64,000 nucleotides of DNA, taken from the NCBI RefSeq assembly GCF_037975245.1, contig NC_092563.1:13566001-13630000 (forward strand), given 5' to 3'. The notes beneath the pieces were generated by a model. It did not search any database. It was given only the letters and a program-made list of their open reading frames with translations, and was not told where the DNA came from. The DNA comes from Apostichopus japonicus (taxonomy: Eukaryota > Echinodermata > Holothuroidea > Aspidochirotida > Stichopodidae). Both the position numbers and the translations under genes were made by a program. Shown one piece after another: positions 51,301 through 61,379 of the stretch (positions are counted from its first letter, which is position 1; every line of letters starts with the position of its first letter).

Positions 51301-54300
51301 GTACAAACCACATTTCTCGACTAGACAACCCACTGCTATGCGCACAAGAATGCGTCGTTGACGGGTGGAAAGAACCTTGTTAGTTTCCAAAACCTGTGCT
51401 ACCTCTTTGCCCTCAGAATGCTTGGTGATGGTCTCTTTGAAACCAAAGTTCTGAAAAAATTATGGTAAACAATTAGAAACTACTGGATCATACACTACTC
51501 AGTGTTTCTCCACTTGCGGCACATGCACCACTTGTGGCACATTGAGGATCCCAAAGTGGCGCAATGAACTTTGTCAAGCAAACAAATAATCGCTTCAGAA
51601 TAAGAAGGAAAAAATGAAGAATAGAAAGTAAACCAGTTAAGTACAAATTTAAGAGCTCAATACACGTAATCTGATCACGTGCCACGCGACCGGTGCGACT
51701 ACAGGACCAAAATGTTTTCTAGATGGGTAATTGCATAAGTATATAGAAGAGGGGTGCAGGGTAAAGTGACTCAACTACTGTAGAGCTGAGAATTAGGCTA
51801 TTTTTCTGGCAAAAGTTGCTGCAGTTACCTGCTAATAAAATAATACATATCTAGCAGTACTTACTGTTATAGTAGCAGAGCTGTAACTGGCATTAAACTT
51901 TGAACACCCTTTTGACATATCACTTCTCTGCTTACATGGGGTTGATGATGAATTTGGAGAAAAGTCTTCTGGGGTCACAAGTGTGTCACTGTCTGATGCA
52001 GTAGAGGAACTCTGTTAACAAAATTGCAATGTTTGGTAAATATAATTTAAAAACAAAATAATATAAATTAAAATACATGTATGCCACAATGCAGAACTAT
52101 ACAACTAAATAGAGGTGATCAAACAGAATGATGAGAATTGTGAATTATGCATTTTCTAAACAACATTTGTTTTAAGTACATTACAGTTTTAGTCTTGAAC
52201 ATACACAAATGAACTTACCAAAGACGATTCAGTGTTATCATCAATACATAGTTGCCTGATGAGAATGTGCAGCTTTCTTCGCACCCCAAAGGAAGTTACT
52301 CCCACTTCACGTAGGTCTGCTTCGACCATGGTCTTCAACACTTCTATGTCAACATCATTATCTAATAAAGTAAGAAAAAAATACTGAAATAAGGTAAAGA
52401 GAGGATAAAAGGAAGAGCTTAAATTAGATTTTCAAGACCACAATTAAAAAGAATGCATAATATGGGGAGAGGGAAATTTCCTGAGAAGAGGTTATTTATA
52501 GAATCACGAAAATGTAAAGCATTCTCTGTAGTCTGCATAAAGAGGACAGATAAGGAAATAATTGACCGACAACATGGAGCTACTGTACATGCACACATAT
52601 GAGGGTACCAAGAAGTACACCTTACACGCTCTGACACTATTAAACATTTACTAAACTGTGTACATGGAATAAAAGCTGCAAAAGATATTACAGAATCAAA
52701 TCCTCTACCTGGCCAAATATCAATTACATTGTTTCCCATTTTTCAGAACTATTAAACCTTGATTCCCAACATTTTGTTATAAATGAATATACAAATAGAC
52801 ATTATTAATGCTTTTAAGTTTTAAGTTTGTTGAACAAGTTAGAAAATGATAGTTCAGGTACTGTTGTTAGCGGACAATATCCAGTTCCGCGAAAAATTAT
52901 TACTTTTATTTTACTTGAAGTGTGTACACGTTTAGTGAATTTACTGTACTCACAGCTCTATTATACAGTACTGTGGGCATTACCTTACCTACAATGATTG
53001 AAGGTGTATCTGGGACACAAATATGATGGCGAAGTGTCTTCATATGAAGTCAACTTCGTTAAGGATGAAAGTCTACAAGGTTCTTCAACGTCACAACAGA
53101 ATATTCTGGATCAAGTGTTTTAATTTCATATGCATGAAAGTGTGAGGAAAAACCATGTGTACAGCACTTAGCAACAACAAAGAATACTGAATTGTGGGTA
53201 GGCTCCTGCACCAAGATATGGCTAATGCAACTGAATTGTGGGATTTCTTGTATCAGTCCTGTTGCTAGAAACAAGTTTGGTTTGTACTGGGTTCCGTACA
53301 GTGTCACTTGGCTTGCAACAAAAATCTCTTCATCTTCAGCCAGTTGCAAGGTTTCTGCAATTACACCACTGCCGTTTAATAATCCTATGGGAGTCATATT
53401 TCCACCCAAACATTCAAAGTCATGTCTGAGGCCATTTCCCGACCATGCTGCACACTGCATAATTTGATGTTTATATGCAATCGATTTGCATATATTTTTA
53501 AAATTGCAGTTGATTGAGGCTACTTTTTTGCTAAAAGCATGTTTCATTTCGTATTTGAGACACTGTAGCGATGTCAAAGGCCCAGAAACTCTAATACATG
53601 TTGGATAATGGACCATATGATGGTGCTTATTGATCATATTTTGATCAGGAAATTTGAGCTTGAACTGACAGTGATGATCGTGAATAAGGTGCTTTAAGTA
53701 AACAGTCTGCTCATTATACACTGACGGAGCAAAAATGACATCCATACACCGTAGCAATAACAAAAGAAGCTCATAATGTTCGTTGTCATGTGGAATTTTA
53801 TCACCAATTAGAAGAGGTAGCATCCTTGTGAAGCACCACATCTGAACAGCTTTTTGACCTAATTTATGGTCAGAGAGATTTCTCAGTCGCTCAGGCAAAA
53901 CTATGGATGGTTTATTTTTCCGGTCGTTAAATGAATAATGAAAGGAACTTAACCGCTGATTGAACTCGTGAACAGTTAAAAATCTGTTGATGCAAATGAA
54001 CTGTCGAAGCAATAACTTGACTTCATACGGGCAAACACCTTCTAACATGTCGTGCATTATGTCAAAGTTAAAGTTAGTGGAACTATGAAAATTACGCAAA
54101 GAATCTAATGGGCAAGCTCGTTTGACACCAGTTGTGTTATCACCATTTCTTGTTTGAGATGCTATTTCTACATCACTATCATGGGAATCCATTGTTCTTT
54201 GCTGAAAATCATCTTCATTAAAATGATGTTGAATACCTTCACGAGTTGCATAGCACAACCTACACAGTTTATTTGCAGAAGGAGACAAAAACCCAAGAAT

Positions 54301-57300
54301 ATCATGTGCTGCCAGTGTGTCTGCACATAGAGAAACTAAACTGCCATGAATAGTACGCATCCTATCACCGATTAAAAGCTGAACACCATCATCACTTTCA
54401 AAAGAATTCATTTCCTTAACAAATGGCCTCAAGATTGGTTCAAAACCATATCGTTTAACGTCTGTGCTATAAGCTGCTGCAAGTAAATAAATACTGTTCA
54501 TTGTGCAATTCATACGTTTTGGTAAATTTTGAATTGAATAATAGAACATTCCAAGTTTATGGACACCAGCTTTACTACCTATTGGATTGGTCACTTCTAC
54601 GTCATCATAGAATATTTGGAAGCGAAGAGCATTCGGGTAATCTCTAAATAATCCATGCTGTTTATATTGTGAGCCATCTTGATAGCCCCTCAATAAACCA
54701 TTGATAGAGCGCTCTTCATTTTCAATGAGATTCATTACTGGTCTTTTGAGAATTAACTTTAGAACTTCAGTGACAGGTATGTACTGGAAAGTATCTGTTA
54801 CTATTTGCTGCCTTACATCACCAGTTTTTCGATCGATAACTTGATCAAAACGTGTTCCCAATGCGTATTGAGCTGGCTCCACCAACATTAAATGTTCAAT
54901 CATATAATTTGATTGTTGCTTAATTGTTTCTATCTCAGTGAATGGATTTTGACATGAGGTGAATTTGGTGAAAAGATCAACCACATCAGCAGCATTGGTA
55001 TCAATTCCATGGTTTTCCATAACCTTACACACATCACGTTTCAAGGACGAAATTGCATATTGAAACATATCATTGGTTCCACTTATTACATTTTGTATTG
55101 ATGTATATGGCAAGGAGGTTGAAGCTCTCAATTTGATGATCATAGAAACAGCAAGTTGTTTCAGTGAATTGGGATCATATACAGGTTCTTGTTCAGCAAC
55201 ATCTGGTTCCAGTATATCAACATCCATATCATAATTTTCTTGACCCTCTTCATACTGCATATCATTTTGATCTACAAGAAGCTCATCATTCAAAACGTGT
55301 TGTTCATGATCTTCAGCATGAGGTGCATGTGTCATTCTAATGTGTCGCAAAAAAGAATTCATTAAGGTAAATGTCTTCAAACAGCCATCTTGGCCACATA
55401 TAAGGATTTGCCCAGAGCCTCCAACTGGATGCAATGCATGCAAATGATATGCCAGCTCTCTAGTACCCCCCAAAATATGTTCTTGGCATAAAACACAAGT
55501 ATATCCCATTCTCGCAGTTGCAGTGAACTTCTTTTACAGTAATTTAGTTAAGTGTTAATAGTCACTAAACACTACGCTGAAAGATACTGAAGTATTTGCT
55601 ATTAAAATCCGAAGAATTCATGTATTTTCTGTACTTGAATGTTATTTGCTGTGTTGTGCATTCCTTAGAATTGTGATGGCATGGTGTGTTCTGAAAAGAG
55701 AGTGTAACATAAATAAAAGAATTCTCATATTCTTGCATTTTGTTTAGCAATCTGTATTGTTAGCATTGCTAGTGTGATAATCACCTATAATAAAGTCTTG
55801 ATTACTGTACATTAAATTTCTGCAAGTACAGAACTGGATAAATATGAATATAACATTACTGTATGCACTGCACAGTACCATCTAGCAAAGAGTATGTGCC
55901 AACTTCAATGTTGACTAGACTATGTTTTGAAATTTTGTACGCACATGTACAGTATATCAAAGAGAAAAACAGGAACATAAAAATTTACAGTACAATACTG
56001 TAGAATTATAATATGTATGCACCTAGAGATAGCGTACTTTGGTAGTTGAAATTCTATTACTTTCTTACTGTTAGTTCATAAAATATACATCTATTTAAGA
56101 TGGGTATGGAAATGTGTTATTATTTTTGTTTGCTACTAATTTGATGTGTTAGGCATTTATTTGAAACATATTCAAAGAAAAAGTTTTTTCCAGTACTTTT
56201 CTTTTAAATCACAATAAAAGAAGTGAAAAATCTAGTATTTCTCCTTTAACTCTTATGTTAAGTGACCTAACCAAGTGACCAAGTAGAAACCGTACTGAGC
56301 CCTATAGCACCAGTGCCTAACGGCCTGGTAAATAGCCACTACCTTTTCACTTAGGCTAAGTAAACTTGTATGCAGCCTGCAGGGTAGGAATAAATTTTCT
56401 TTAAAAAAAATCATTTATTTAGGCTTAACGTTAGGGGCCTAATATTAGGCTAAGCCTATTTTCGTTTTAACCAGCACCCATTAATTTAAAAAAAAATATT
56501 TTGTTTAACCTAAAGTTGGCTCTCTCTGACTAGGCTAGCCTAACTTAGTAAAATTTAGTAAAATTTTACTAGGCCTACACTACTCGTAACCAGTGCCACA
56601 ATAGACGAAGTATGGTCACTTCGAAGTTCGGACACCTAAGCCTTGAAACACCCCAAAACTAAATCTTCTCGTATAAATCACATGAAAATATACTGGACAT
56701 GGTGGGAGAAATATGTTATAATAAGATACACGGCCTAACTTTCTTTCCTGCAAACTGTTTTTACTTTGTATTCCAAGAAGATTCTTCGTTATTGTGGAAC
56801 TGGTATTTCTTTGCTAGAGTATTGTGAAGTTCGGACACCCAACCTACAGTGTTGCGCTGGTGATAAAATTGGTGGCGCAGTTGCTCTTTCAGTAATTATA
56901 ACAGACTTCATAGATCTCCGTCATTTTATTGACAAATATGTAAGTACTTTCTTGCACACGGGTCATTTTGGAGAGAAAATAACTGTAGCTTTATAGTGTT
57001 TGGTGAAATTTGGCTCTTCCTGTAGGATTTCATGGTGAAATCGTGTATTTCTTAGGGTGTCCGAACTTGGCAATACTGACTATACATGTACGACAGTCTG
57101 ACAGTAGTGTAGCCTAGGCCCCAAACTGGGCCATAGTATTTCTATACTAGGCTATAGCCTACTGTACTACAACTGTACTAGGCATAGCCTAGTATAATAT
57201 TTGTTAATATACACTCTCTCTATGACTGAGTATAACTATGAGTATGAATCGATTAAAAACTGCTTTTTAATATTACCTTCGAGCAATGATATAACTTCTT

Positions 57301-57346
57301 CCGCAAATCCTTTACTTGCCAAACACGTTCTCAATGTTTCTGCCAT
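42348..57346 (-). CDS. SAM-domain protein encoded by the transposon, 11 exons, 516 aa
   Basis: Exons in transcript order: 57346-57277, 52361-52219, 52011-51865, 51450-51309, 51228-51198 (smallest and least certain), 50810-50717, 49736-49572, 48757-48596, 43862-43712, 43312-43191, 42671-42348. With this model all phases agree and the stop falls at codon 517. Residues 5-61 form a SAM domain (LASKGFAEEVISLLE, then DLREVGVTSFGVRRKL). The rest is a conserved, mostly helical region with NWMKYSVP, RRQWMESGSKTITEILQKFP, PYILSLGPALNPSQFFIVVD and FWEFLAAFLYGV. I know this pattern from animal proteins annotated as SAMD3-like. SAM domains bind each other or nucleic acid. A role as an accessory DNA-binding or assembly factor for transposition is inference. 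The gene starts 350 bp inside the right terminus and ends about 2.1 kb inside the left one. Intron 1 holds the transposase gene; intron 8 holds a nested element and a MITE. Confidence 0.8.
43985..44357. mobile_element. hAT-type MITE, 373 bp, same family as 13856-14221
   Basis: Begins CAGTGGCGTAGGAA and ends TTCCTACGCCCTTG, flanked by identical 8-mers ATTGATTG at 43977-43984 and 44358-44365. It is nearly identical to the copy at 13.9 kb. It is inserted in intron 8 of the SAM gene, about 120 bp upstream of an acceptor. Confidence 0.93.
45576..45744. repeat. 169-bp foldback element with two CRE-like TGACGTCA sites
   Basis: GGGGATAAATACGAGG at the left is matched by CCTCGTTTTTATCCCC at the right. 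Further in come GGTCTTAAATTTGATTTGAG and its complement, then GATGACGTCATCGAG on both arms, then GCGGACC..GGTCCGC at the centre. Almost the whole length can form one hairpin. It sits inside copy B. Confidence 0.9.
46152..46529 (-). CDS. Hypothetical 125-codon open frame inside copy B (uncertain)
   Basis: An ATG-initiated frame with Ser/Thr/Asn-rich middle (TTSTTSSND) and a basic C-terminus. I recognise no domain. It could be a decayed exon of the element or chance. There are no splice or polyadenylation signals that decide it. Confidence 0.2.
   Translation of the reverse strand: MNDLGITFELNFGLESMSAPLSRCFNEEPKRKASNVDTSNSRNLVAKPNNNVSTTSTTSSNDMTDQGLGLAIFQTRNNTAVTTRTPVEQWSSEPLQKLLILRPSKRLFERFIYRPGIDEFYSKEC
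46819..46849. repeat. Perfect 14-bp hairpin
   Basis: GACCAGTCTCGAAT and its exact complement are separated by CGC, in an AT-rich context inside copy B. Confidence 0.85.
47686..47766 (+). pseudogene. Terminal exon remnant shared with copy A
   Basis: Behind a TTCTGTTCACAG acceptor, 26 codons and a TGA are conserved in frame with 2096-2176 of copy A. They differ by only two amino-acid changes. AATAAA-type signals follow near 48003. The upstream exons of copy A are absent here. Confidence 0.35.
49781..50424. mobile_element. MITE-like element with TAGGGATGCA ends, about 644 bp
   Basis: The left TAGGGATGCACCAGAACC and the right TACTGCATCCTA form short imperfect inverted ends. Internal GGTTCCGGCCAGAACC-type palindromic blocks near each end extend the symmetry. 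It lies in intron 6 of the SAM gene. No target duplication is clear. Confidence 0.55.
50999..51095. repeat. 48-bp tandem duplication
   Basis: TATGTTAAACCCCG at 51001 recurs at 51049, both followed by CCCTTCATTAATATGCATGA. It lies in intron 5 of the SAM gene. Confidence 0.85.
52915..52920 (-). terminator. AATAAA polyadenylation signal of the transposase gene
   Basis: AATAAA on the minus strand, about 140 bp after the transposase stop codon at 53059-53061 and upstream of SAM exon 2. It would allow a separate transposase mRNA. Confidence 0.4.
53059..55509 (-). CDS. Transposase, C2H2 plus DDE-type, 816 aa, intact
   Basis: One uninterrupted frame from an ATG at 55509. Two N-terminal C2H2 fingers (C5/C8/H22/H27 and C38/C43/H56/H61) probably bind DNA. 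An acidic linker (about 65-110) follows. The catalytic-type region contains YDDVEVTNPIGS (301-312), CADTLAAHDILGF (395-407), a CxxC knuckle (C416, C419), FDIMHDMLEGV (482-492), HYPTCI (634-639) and GPLTSLQCLKYEMKH (643-657). The arrangement of Asp, Cys-pair, xDxxHDxLEG and YExKH resembles animal EnSpm/CACTA (Tnp2-like) transposases. D302 or D303, D397 and E654 are candidate catalytic acids by inference, and a KDZ-type assignment cannot be excluded. The gene lies wholly in intron 1 of the SAM gene on the same strand. The intact frame suggests recent activity. Confidence 0.87.
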   Translation of the reverse strand: MGYTCVLCQEHILGGTRELAYHLHALHPVGGSGQILICGQDGCLKTFTLMNSFLRHIRMTHAPHAEDHEQHVLNDELLVDQNDMQYEEGQENYDMDVDILEPDVAEQEPVYDPNSLKQLAVSMIIKLRASTSLPYTSIQNVISGTNDMFQYAISSLKRDVCKVMENHGIDTNAADVVDLFTKFTSCQNPFTEIETIKQQSNYMIEHLMLVEPAQYALGTRFDQVIDRKTGDVRQQIVTDTFQYIPVTEVLKLILKRPVMNLIENEERSINGLLRGYQDGSQYKQHGLFRDYPNALRFQIFYDDVEVTNPIGSKAGVHKLGMFYYSIQNLPKRMNCTMNSIYLLAAAYSTDVKRYGFEPILRPFVKEMNSFESDDGVQLLIGDRMRTIHGSLVSLCADTLAAHDILGFLSPSANKLCRLCYATREGIQHHFNEDDFQQRTMDSHDSDVEIASQTRNGDNTTGVKRACPLDSLRNFHSSTNFNFDIMHDMLEGVCPYEVKLLLRQFICINRFLTVHEFNQRLSSFHYSFNDRKNKPSIVLPERLRNLSDHKLGQKAVQMWCFTRMLPLLIGDKIPHDNEHYELLLLLLRCMDVIFAPSVYNEQTVYLKHLIHDHHCQFKLKFPDQNMINKHHHMVHYPTCIRVSGPLTSLQCLKYEMKHAFSKKVASINCNFKNICKSIAYKHQIMQCAAWSGNGLRHDFECLGGNMTPIGLLNGSGVIAETLQLAEDEEIFVASQVTLYGTQYKPNLFLATGLIQEIPQFSCISHILVQEPTHNSVFFVVAKCCTHGFSSHFHAYEIKTLDPEYSVVTLKNLVDFHP
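56612..57083. mobile_element. Probable MITE with AAGTTCGGACACC inverted ends
   Basis: GAAGTTCGGACACCTAAG at about 56625 is mirrored by CTTAGGGTGTCCGAACTTGG ending near 57069. The next outer bases also pair partly (AGTATGGTC against GTATTG). An extra direct copy of GAAGTTCGGACACCC lies at 56827. It is in intron 1 of the SAM gene upstream of the transposase start. Exact boundaries are uncertain. Confidence 0.5.
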
Positions 57347-57484
57347 TATATTCTCGTGGAAACTTAAAAGCGGCTAGTTTTTAAGAAGCGTATATTCTCT
57401 CGGTTGTTCGTCTAAGATGGACTTTCGATTCAACGTACGCGGGCAAATGTAGATTAGGAACACGTCATTGATTTGGACAGACCG

Positions 57485-57698
57485 GATTGGTTAAACCGTT
57501 CAGTCTTTGCATGGACTGAAATAAAATTGAGCACGTGACAAAATACAATGATGTTATTGGGTATTGCATTCAGTCTATTGCAGGCTGAATTTCGTTCGGA
57601 ACCAATTCCAGTCTTAACGTCTGGAAATCGGTCTTATGGACTGAAATAAATTTCAGTCAAACCTTAGACTGAAATTTCAGTCTAAGAATTTAAGAGAG
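57485..57698. repeat. Right terminal inverted repeat and subterminal palindrome array
   Basis: Mirror of the left array: GACTGAAA and TTTCAGTC half-sites at irregular spacing, ending in the AGACTGAAATTTCAGTCT palindrome and the terminal AAGAATTTAAGAGAG. It lies immediately upstream of the SAM-gene start at 57346, so it probably overlaps the promoter. Confidence 0.85.
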
Positions 57699-57727
57699 TA
57701 TAAGTTAAGTCTGTGGTGTTTTCAAAT

Positions 57728-57733
<6 letters not shown>

Positions 57734-57795
<62 letters not shown>

Positions 57796-57827
57796 CAGCA
57801 TAGTTGTTTAACAGTTTTTCCGTTATT

Positions 57828-57865
<38 letters not shown>
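57734..57865. repeat. Two (TA)n arrays separated by 36 bp
   Basis: TA dinucleotide runs at 57734-57794 and 57831-57865 directly follow the resumed Penelope-like tail. A (TA)n array also precedes that element at 39057. Confidence 0.95.
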
Positions 57866-57867
<2 letters not shown>

Positions 57868-58384
57868 ATTTACCATATACCATATAGAGTAGACAGTATA
57901 ACATCATCGGTATATATGCATCGGCATACATAATATATGCCTCTGTGTATATGCAGCTGTATCATATTATTATTATAATTTATATATATCATAATTTAAT
58001 TCTTTATAACTTTTTTTTTGTTGGGGGGGTGTCATTGGCGGGAATATGTTTATTTTACTGAATTTGTGTAGTACATATCTCATGCAGATACAACGCTTCA
58101 AGCTAGTCCATAGCTATTATTCTTGCTGTATGGTTTCTTTGAATTGAATCGTTCTGTTTCATTTATTAAGCTTTATTCTTTATTACGTGTCATTTAGGGT
58201 TGAGCGATATTATTTCATAGAATAACAATATCAATACGGAGACAGCAATTCCCCTTCCCATTACCCGAATCTTTCAAGCTGGTAATGATTAAAATAGAGA
58301 AACCTTGAACAATTTTATATGTATGGAAGATCGATAAACGTTACATGAATTATCCACCGCAAAATGTTACATTAACATGTTAAC

Positions 58385-58480
58385 ATTATAGATTAAACAA
58401 AACTGTTAGCAAACTGCTAATCCACCAAAGAGCCAGTGTGTAAGAGAATGTGTCAAAGTAAATTGGCCTGAATAAATATG
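58385..58480 (-). mobile_element. Diverged Penelope-like end fragment
   Basis: AAACAAAACTGTTAGCAAAC, then CCACCAAAGAGCCAGTGTG and AAGTAAATTGGCCTGA, match 30890-30962 with substitutions. The hammerhead-like core present at 30.97 kb is missing here. Confidence 0.5.
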
Positions 58481-58999
58481 TGAAAAGTTTATCAGAATAC
58501 TAAGAATTAAAGTAAGTGATATCATAAATGTATTTTTGTTGTTTTAATTGTATGCTTCCGTGAAGTTTAAATGTAATCTGTTTGGCTCCGTTGGTGTCGC
58601 CTTTTGAAGCGTGCTTTGGTGATGTTTACAGATTTTGCAACCTTTGCAAACTATCTTTCTGCGTACCTTTGTATTATATGCATACACGCAAAAAAATGGA
58701 GTGTTGAATTTTAACACTTTCCAGGTGTAGCCGTTCACCCTACACCTGAAGGGTTACTCTGACCCTGAGTAGGGTTACATAATTTATGTAGCGTGAAGTT
58801 TTTAACACCTGCAGAAGTGTACTTTCAGTTCGAGTATTCTGATTGGTCAAACCTCCCGTCAGCTGGATTCTTAGTGTAAGTACCACCGTACCGTGAACAC
58901 CAATTTACCGTACCTAGCAATACTTGTACCAGTTTGTCGACATTTATCGTTACTAAATGTACTATAGTAACCACAGCCATATATACGTTCAAGCCACAA

Positions 59000-60380
59000 A
59001 ACGTTACGTACTCAGTGTGCGATAACGAGCTACAATGGCATGAAAATGACGTTATAGGAGACTGGGGCCTGGAAGAATTGATTGAAAAATTCGAAGGTAT
59101 GTTTTGATATTATGTAAGTGTTCGTGACAAGAACGAGATATGCTTAGAGACCCACGACTAAGCTGGGTAGACGAATGCATTTGAATCGCTTGCGTTACGT
59201 AGACCTAACGTTAAAGTCATACTATAAGTTAATATAATAGGCTAGCTGCTGTTTGTCATAGTCAACTCATAATTGTCAACGAATCAGTGTAGCCTACATA
59301 CAAGTAAACATTAAACGGAATTGCCTTCGGACGGACGGAGGACTTTGGTCTAGGCCTTTATTGTAATATAGTGCATTCTATTCCTTTTTGTGCGTTAACC
59401 GTAACTTCGTATACCCTGCGAGTCACTTTTTTAAGTAGTTCTACTAGGCCTAGTACTAGTAGTAGTAGGGTATACTTAGGCTATTTCAAGACAATGCATT
59501 TTAAATAGCATCGGGCATGGGCCTATATAACACGCTGGTACTATGTTCAATAAGGGATAAACATATATGCATGTAATGCAATATATAATTACCACTAATT
59601 GCCATTTTAGCTTGTAAGTTGTAGCAAGTAGGCCGAAGCTGATGTGGATTGGTGATACTTTTAGACCTAGGCCCAACTATAATTTAGCTATCTTATGGAA
59701 GTGATCCAGCTGTTATAATTCATATCAATCTACACAATTGCAGTGGGAGTGAGCATTGCTTTAAGCATTGTTAACATGATGCATTGGTTATGAAAGTTGC
59801 CTTCCTTGTCTGATGAAAGTTTAATGCAAGTTCCTGTTTTGACAAGTAATCACTATAGGCCATCTGGCTTTCTAGATTCAAACGTACTTGAAGAAGTTAG
59901 AATCACAACTGATTAAATTGTGGGCATTTTTTTTAGGAATGTTCATGTTTTGTGAGGGGTACATGTAAAAAACTGCTTATGCTCCAAGAAGGTTTTAACA
60001 CAACTTCATTATGATGGGAATTTTCTTTTCTTTTCTTTGTTGTTACTTAGGAAGCATCAACTTGGAATTCTATTTGCAAAAGATTTCAGAAAGACCTCAG
60101 CAATATGTGTAACTTCTTGGAGGAAGCAAAATACACCCCAAGCAGTCATTTGTGATCATCCAGAGACATGCCCTACCCCAGAGGACATTTATGAAGCCGC
60201 TGATGTTTGCTTCAAATTATTCTACCTGTTAAATCTGAATTATACCAAATTGCAAGTCTCGGTGCCTGGGAATTTTTCCAAAAAGTTGTCTACAAGTTGC
60301 CTGGTGGTGTGAAACGCAACCAGATTCGAGATTTTTATGCTCACCGTGCCGACAAAAAAGACAAAGTTACTGCAGTTTAG
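59000..60380 (+). pseudogene. Remnant SAM-protein gene (first and last exons only)
   Basis: An open segment ending at the GTATGT donor at 59097 encodes VIGDWGLEELIEKFE, the start of a SAM domain. After an acceptor at 60050, a frame running to about 60240 gives PTPEDIYEAADVCFKLFYLL. A one-base shift then continues AWEFFQKVVYKLPGGVKR. The last exon of the intact SAM gene at 42.3-42.7 kb has the same layout (AVDRLFKAHYAFN, then FWEFLAAFLYGV). The middle exons are missing and no in-frame ATG precedes the first segment, so it is a deleted pseudogene. Confidence 0.65.
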
Positions 60381-60880
60381 CAGTTGTCATAGACAGAACT
60401 CCATGTTTCCTCATCTTACGGATCAGAATGTATGTAAAGTTGTTGCTTATTTGGAATTTTCTTTGGGAAGAGTTTTTTCTTTGTGTTTAATTTGGAATAC
60501 CAAAGGCACGAGCCAACAACAAAGACAAAGTACCTGCAGTGTAGCAGTCATCATAGACAGTACTCCACGTTTTCTCATCCCACGGATCAGCATATATCTA
60601 AAGTTGTTGCTTATTTGAAATTGACTTTGGGAAGAGTTGTTTCTTGCGTTTAATCTGGAATACTAAAAGGCATTTGCCAACAACAAAGACATAGTCACTG
60701 TAGTGTAGCAGTCATCATACACAGCACTCCATGTTTTCTCATCCCATGGATCAGAATTTTTCTAAAGTTGTTGCTTATTTGAAATTGACTTTGGGAAGAG
60801 TTGTTTCTTTGTCTTTAATCTAGAAACAAAAGGCATGTGCAAAAAAATAAAGACCAAGTAACTGCACTGTAGCATTTGAA
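60360..60880. repeat. Imperfect tandem repeat of about 154-174 bp, more than three units
   Basis: GACAAAGT..CTGCAGT.TAGCAGT begins units near 60360, 60534, 60688 and 60852. Each is followed by a CATAGACAG..CTCCA block, a CATCC..GGATCAG block and AAAGTTGTTGCTTATTTG. The spacing varies through small indels. Confidence 0.85.
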
Positions 60881-61379
60881 AATGTTGGCACTTTTAAGTT
60901 GACTTAATTCCACAAGACAATACTTTTATAGCCTAAATTGTTCGTTTTACATTTAATGGGATATAATAAATGGACCTCTGGAATAGGAAGGTAGTAGAGT
61001 AGAAAATCCCACATTCTGAATTGTTTGTGTTGTCATTGCTTTTTGCTCTCTCTTAAATGTAACTTTCTGCTGTGAGCGATTCAAACATGCATCCATATTG
61101 TTTACCTAATTACTAGGTAATAATTAACCTAAAACCTGTATAAAATATTTACTAAACGGGTGCGATGTAAACTTTTCTGGCAAAATTTTACATAACAGTA
61201 TTGTATTTGCCTTACATAATAAACATGTAAAACTTTACAAACCAGCAGTTAAATATACATCCAGAAGTATAAACGAGAGAGCACTATTGTGTGTTGAGAG
61301 TCCATTAAGTATCATCTTGACACAGATGACAAATAAACACTATATGGTGGTAATTCTACTCATTGAAGCAGAACTTTGA

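Larger units (their letters stand above)
40203..57698 (-). mobile_element. 17.5-kb two-gene CACTA/EnSpm-like DNA transposon with complete terminal repeats
   Basis: The left end CTCTCTTAAATTCTTAGAC is followed by a palindromic AGACTGAAATTTCAGTCT. The right end is the exact reverse complement over about 35 bp. Both ends abut TA (40201-40202 and 57699-57700), consistent with a TA target duplication, and the flanks are two pieces of one Penelope-like tail. Subterminal arrays of the same motif occupy about 40203-40440 and 57485-57698. It carries two intact minus-strand genes: the transposase (53059-55509) and the SAM protein (42348-57346). Nested inside are hAT MITEs, a CACTG-ended element and a foldback. 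Superfamily assignment rests on the transposase style and the subterminal repeats. The TA duplication is shorter than the 2-3 bp usual for CACTA, so KDZ-like or another related class remains possible. Confidence 0.85.

Noticed and set aside
52419-52739. 106-codon minus-strand frame just before SAM exon 2
   Set aside because: It lies in the intron between transposase and SAM exon 2. It has no acceptor and donor in suitable phase and no relation to either protein.
53192-53467. Plus-strand frames inside the transposase gene
   Set aside because: Antisense shadows of the intact 816-codon minus-strand gene.
57731-57931. Open frame encoding Ile-Tyr repeats
   Set aside because: It is only the translation of a (TA)n microsatellite.
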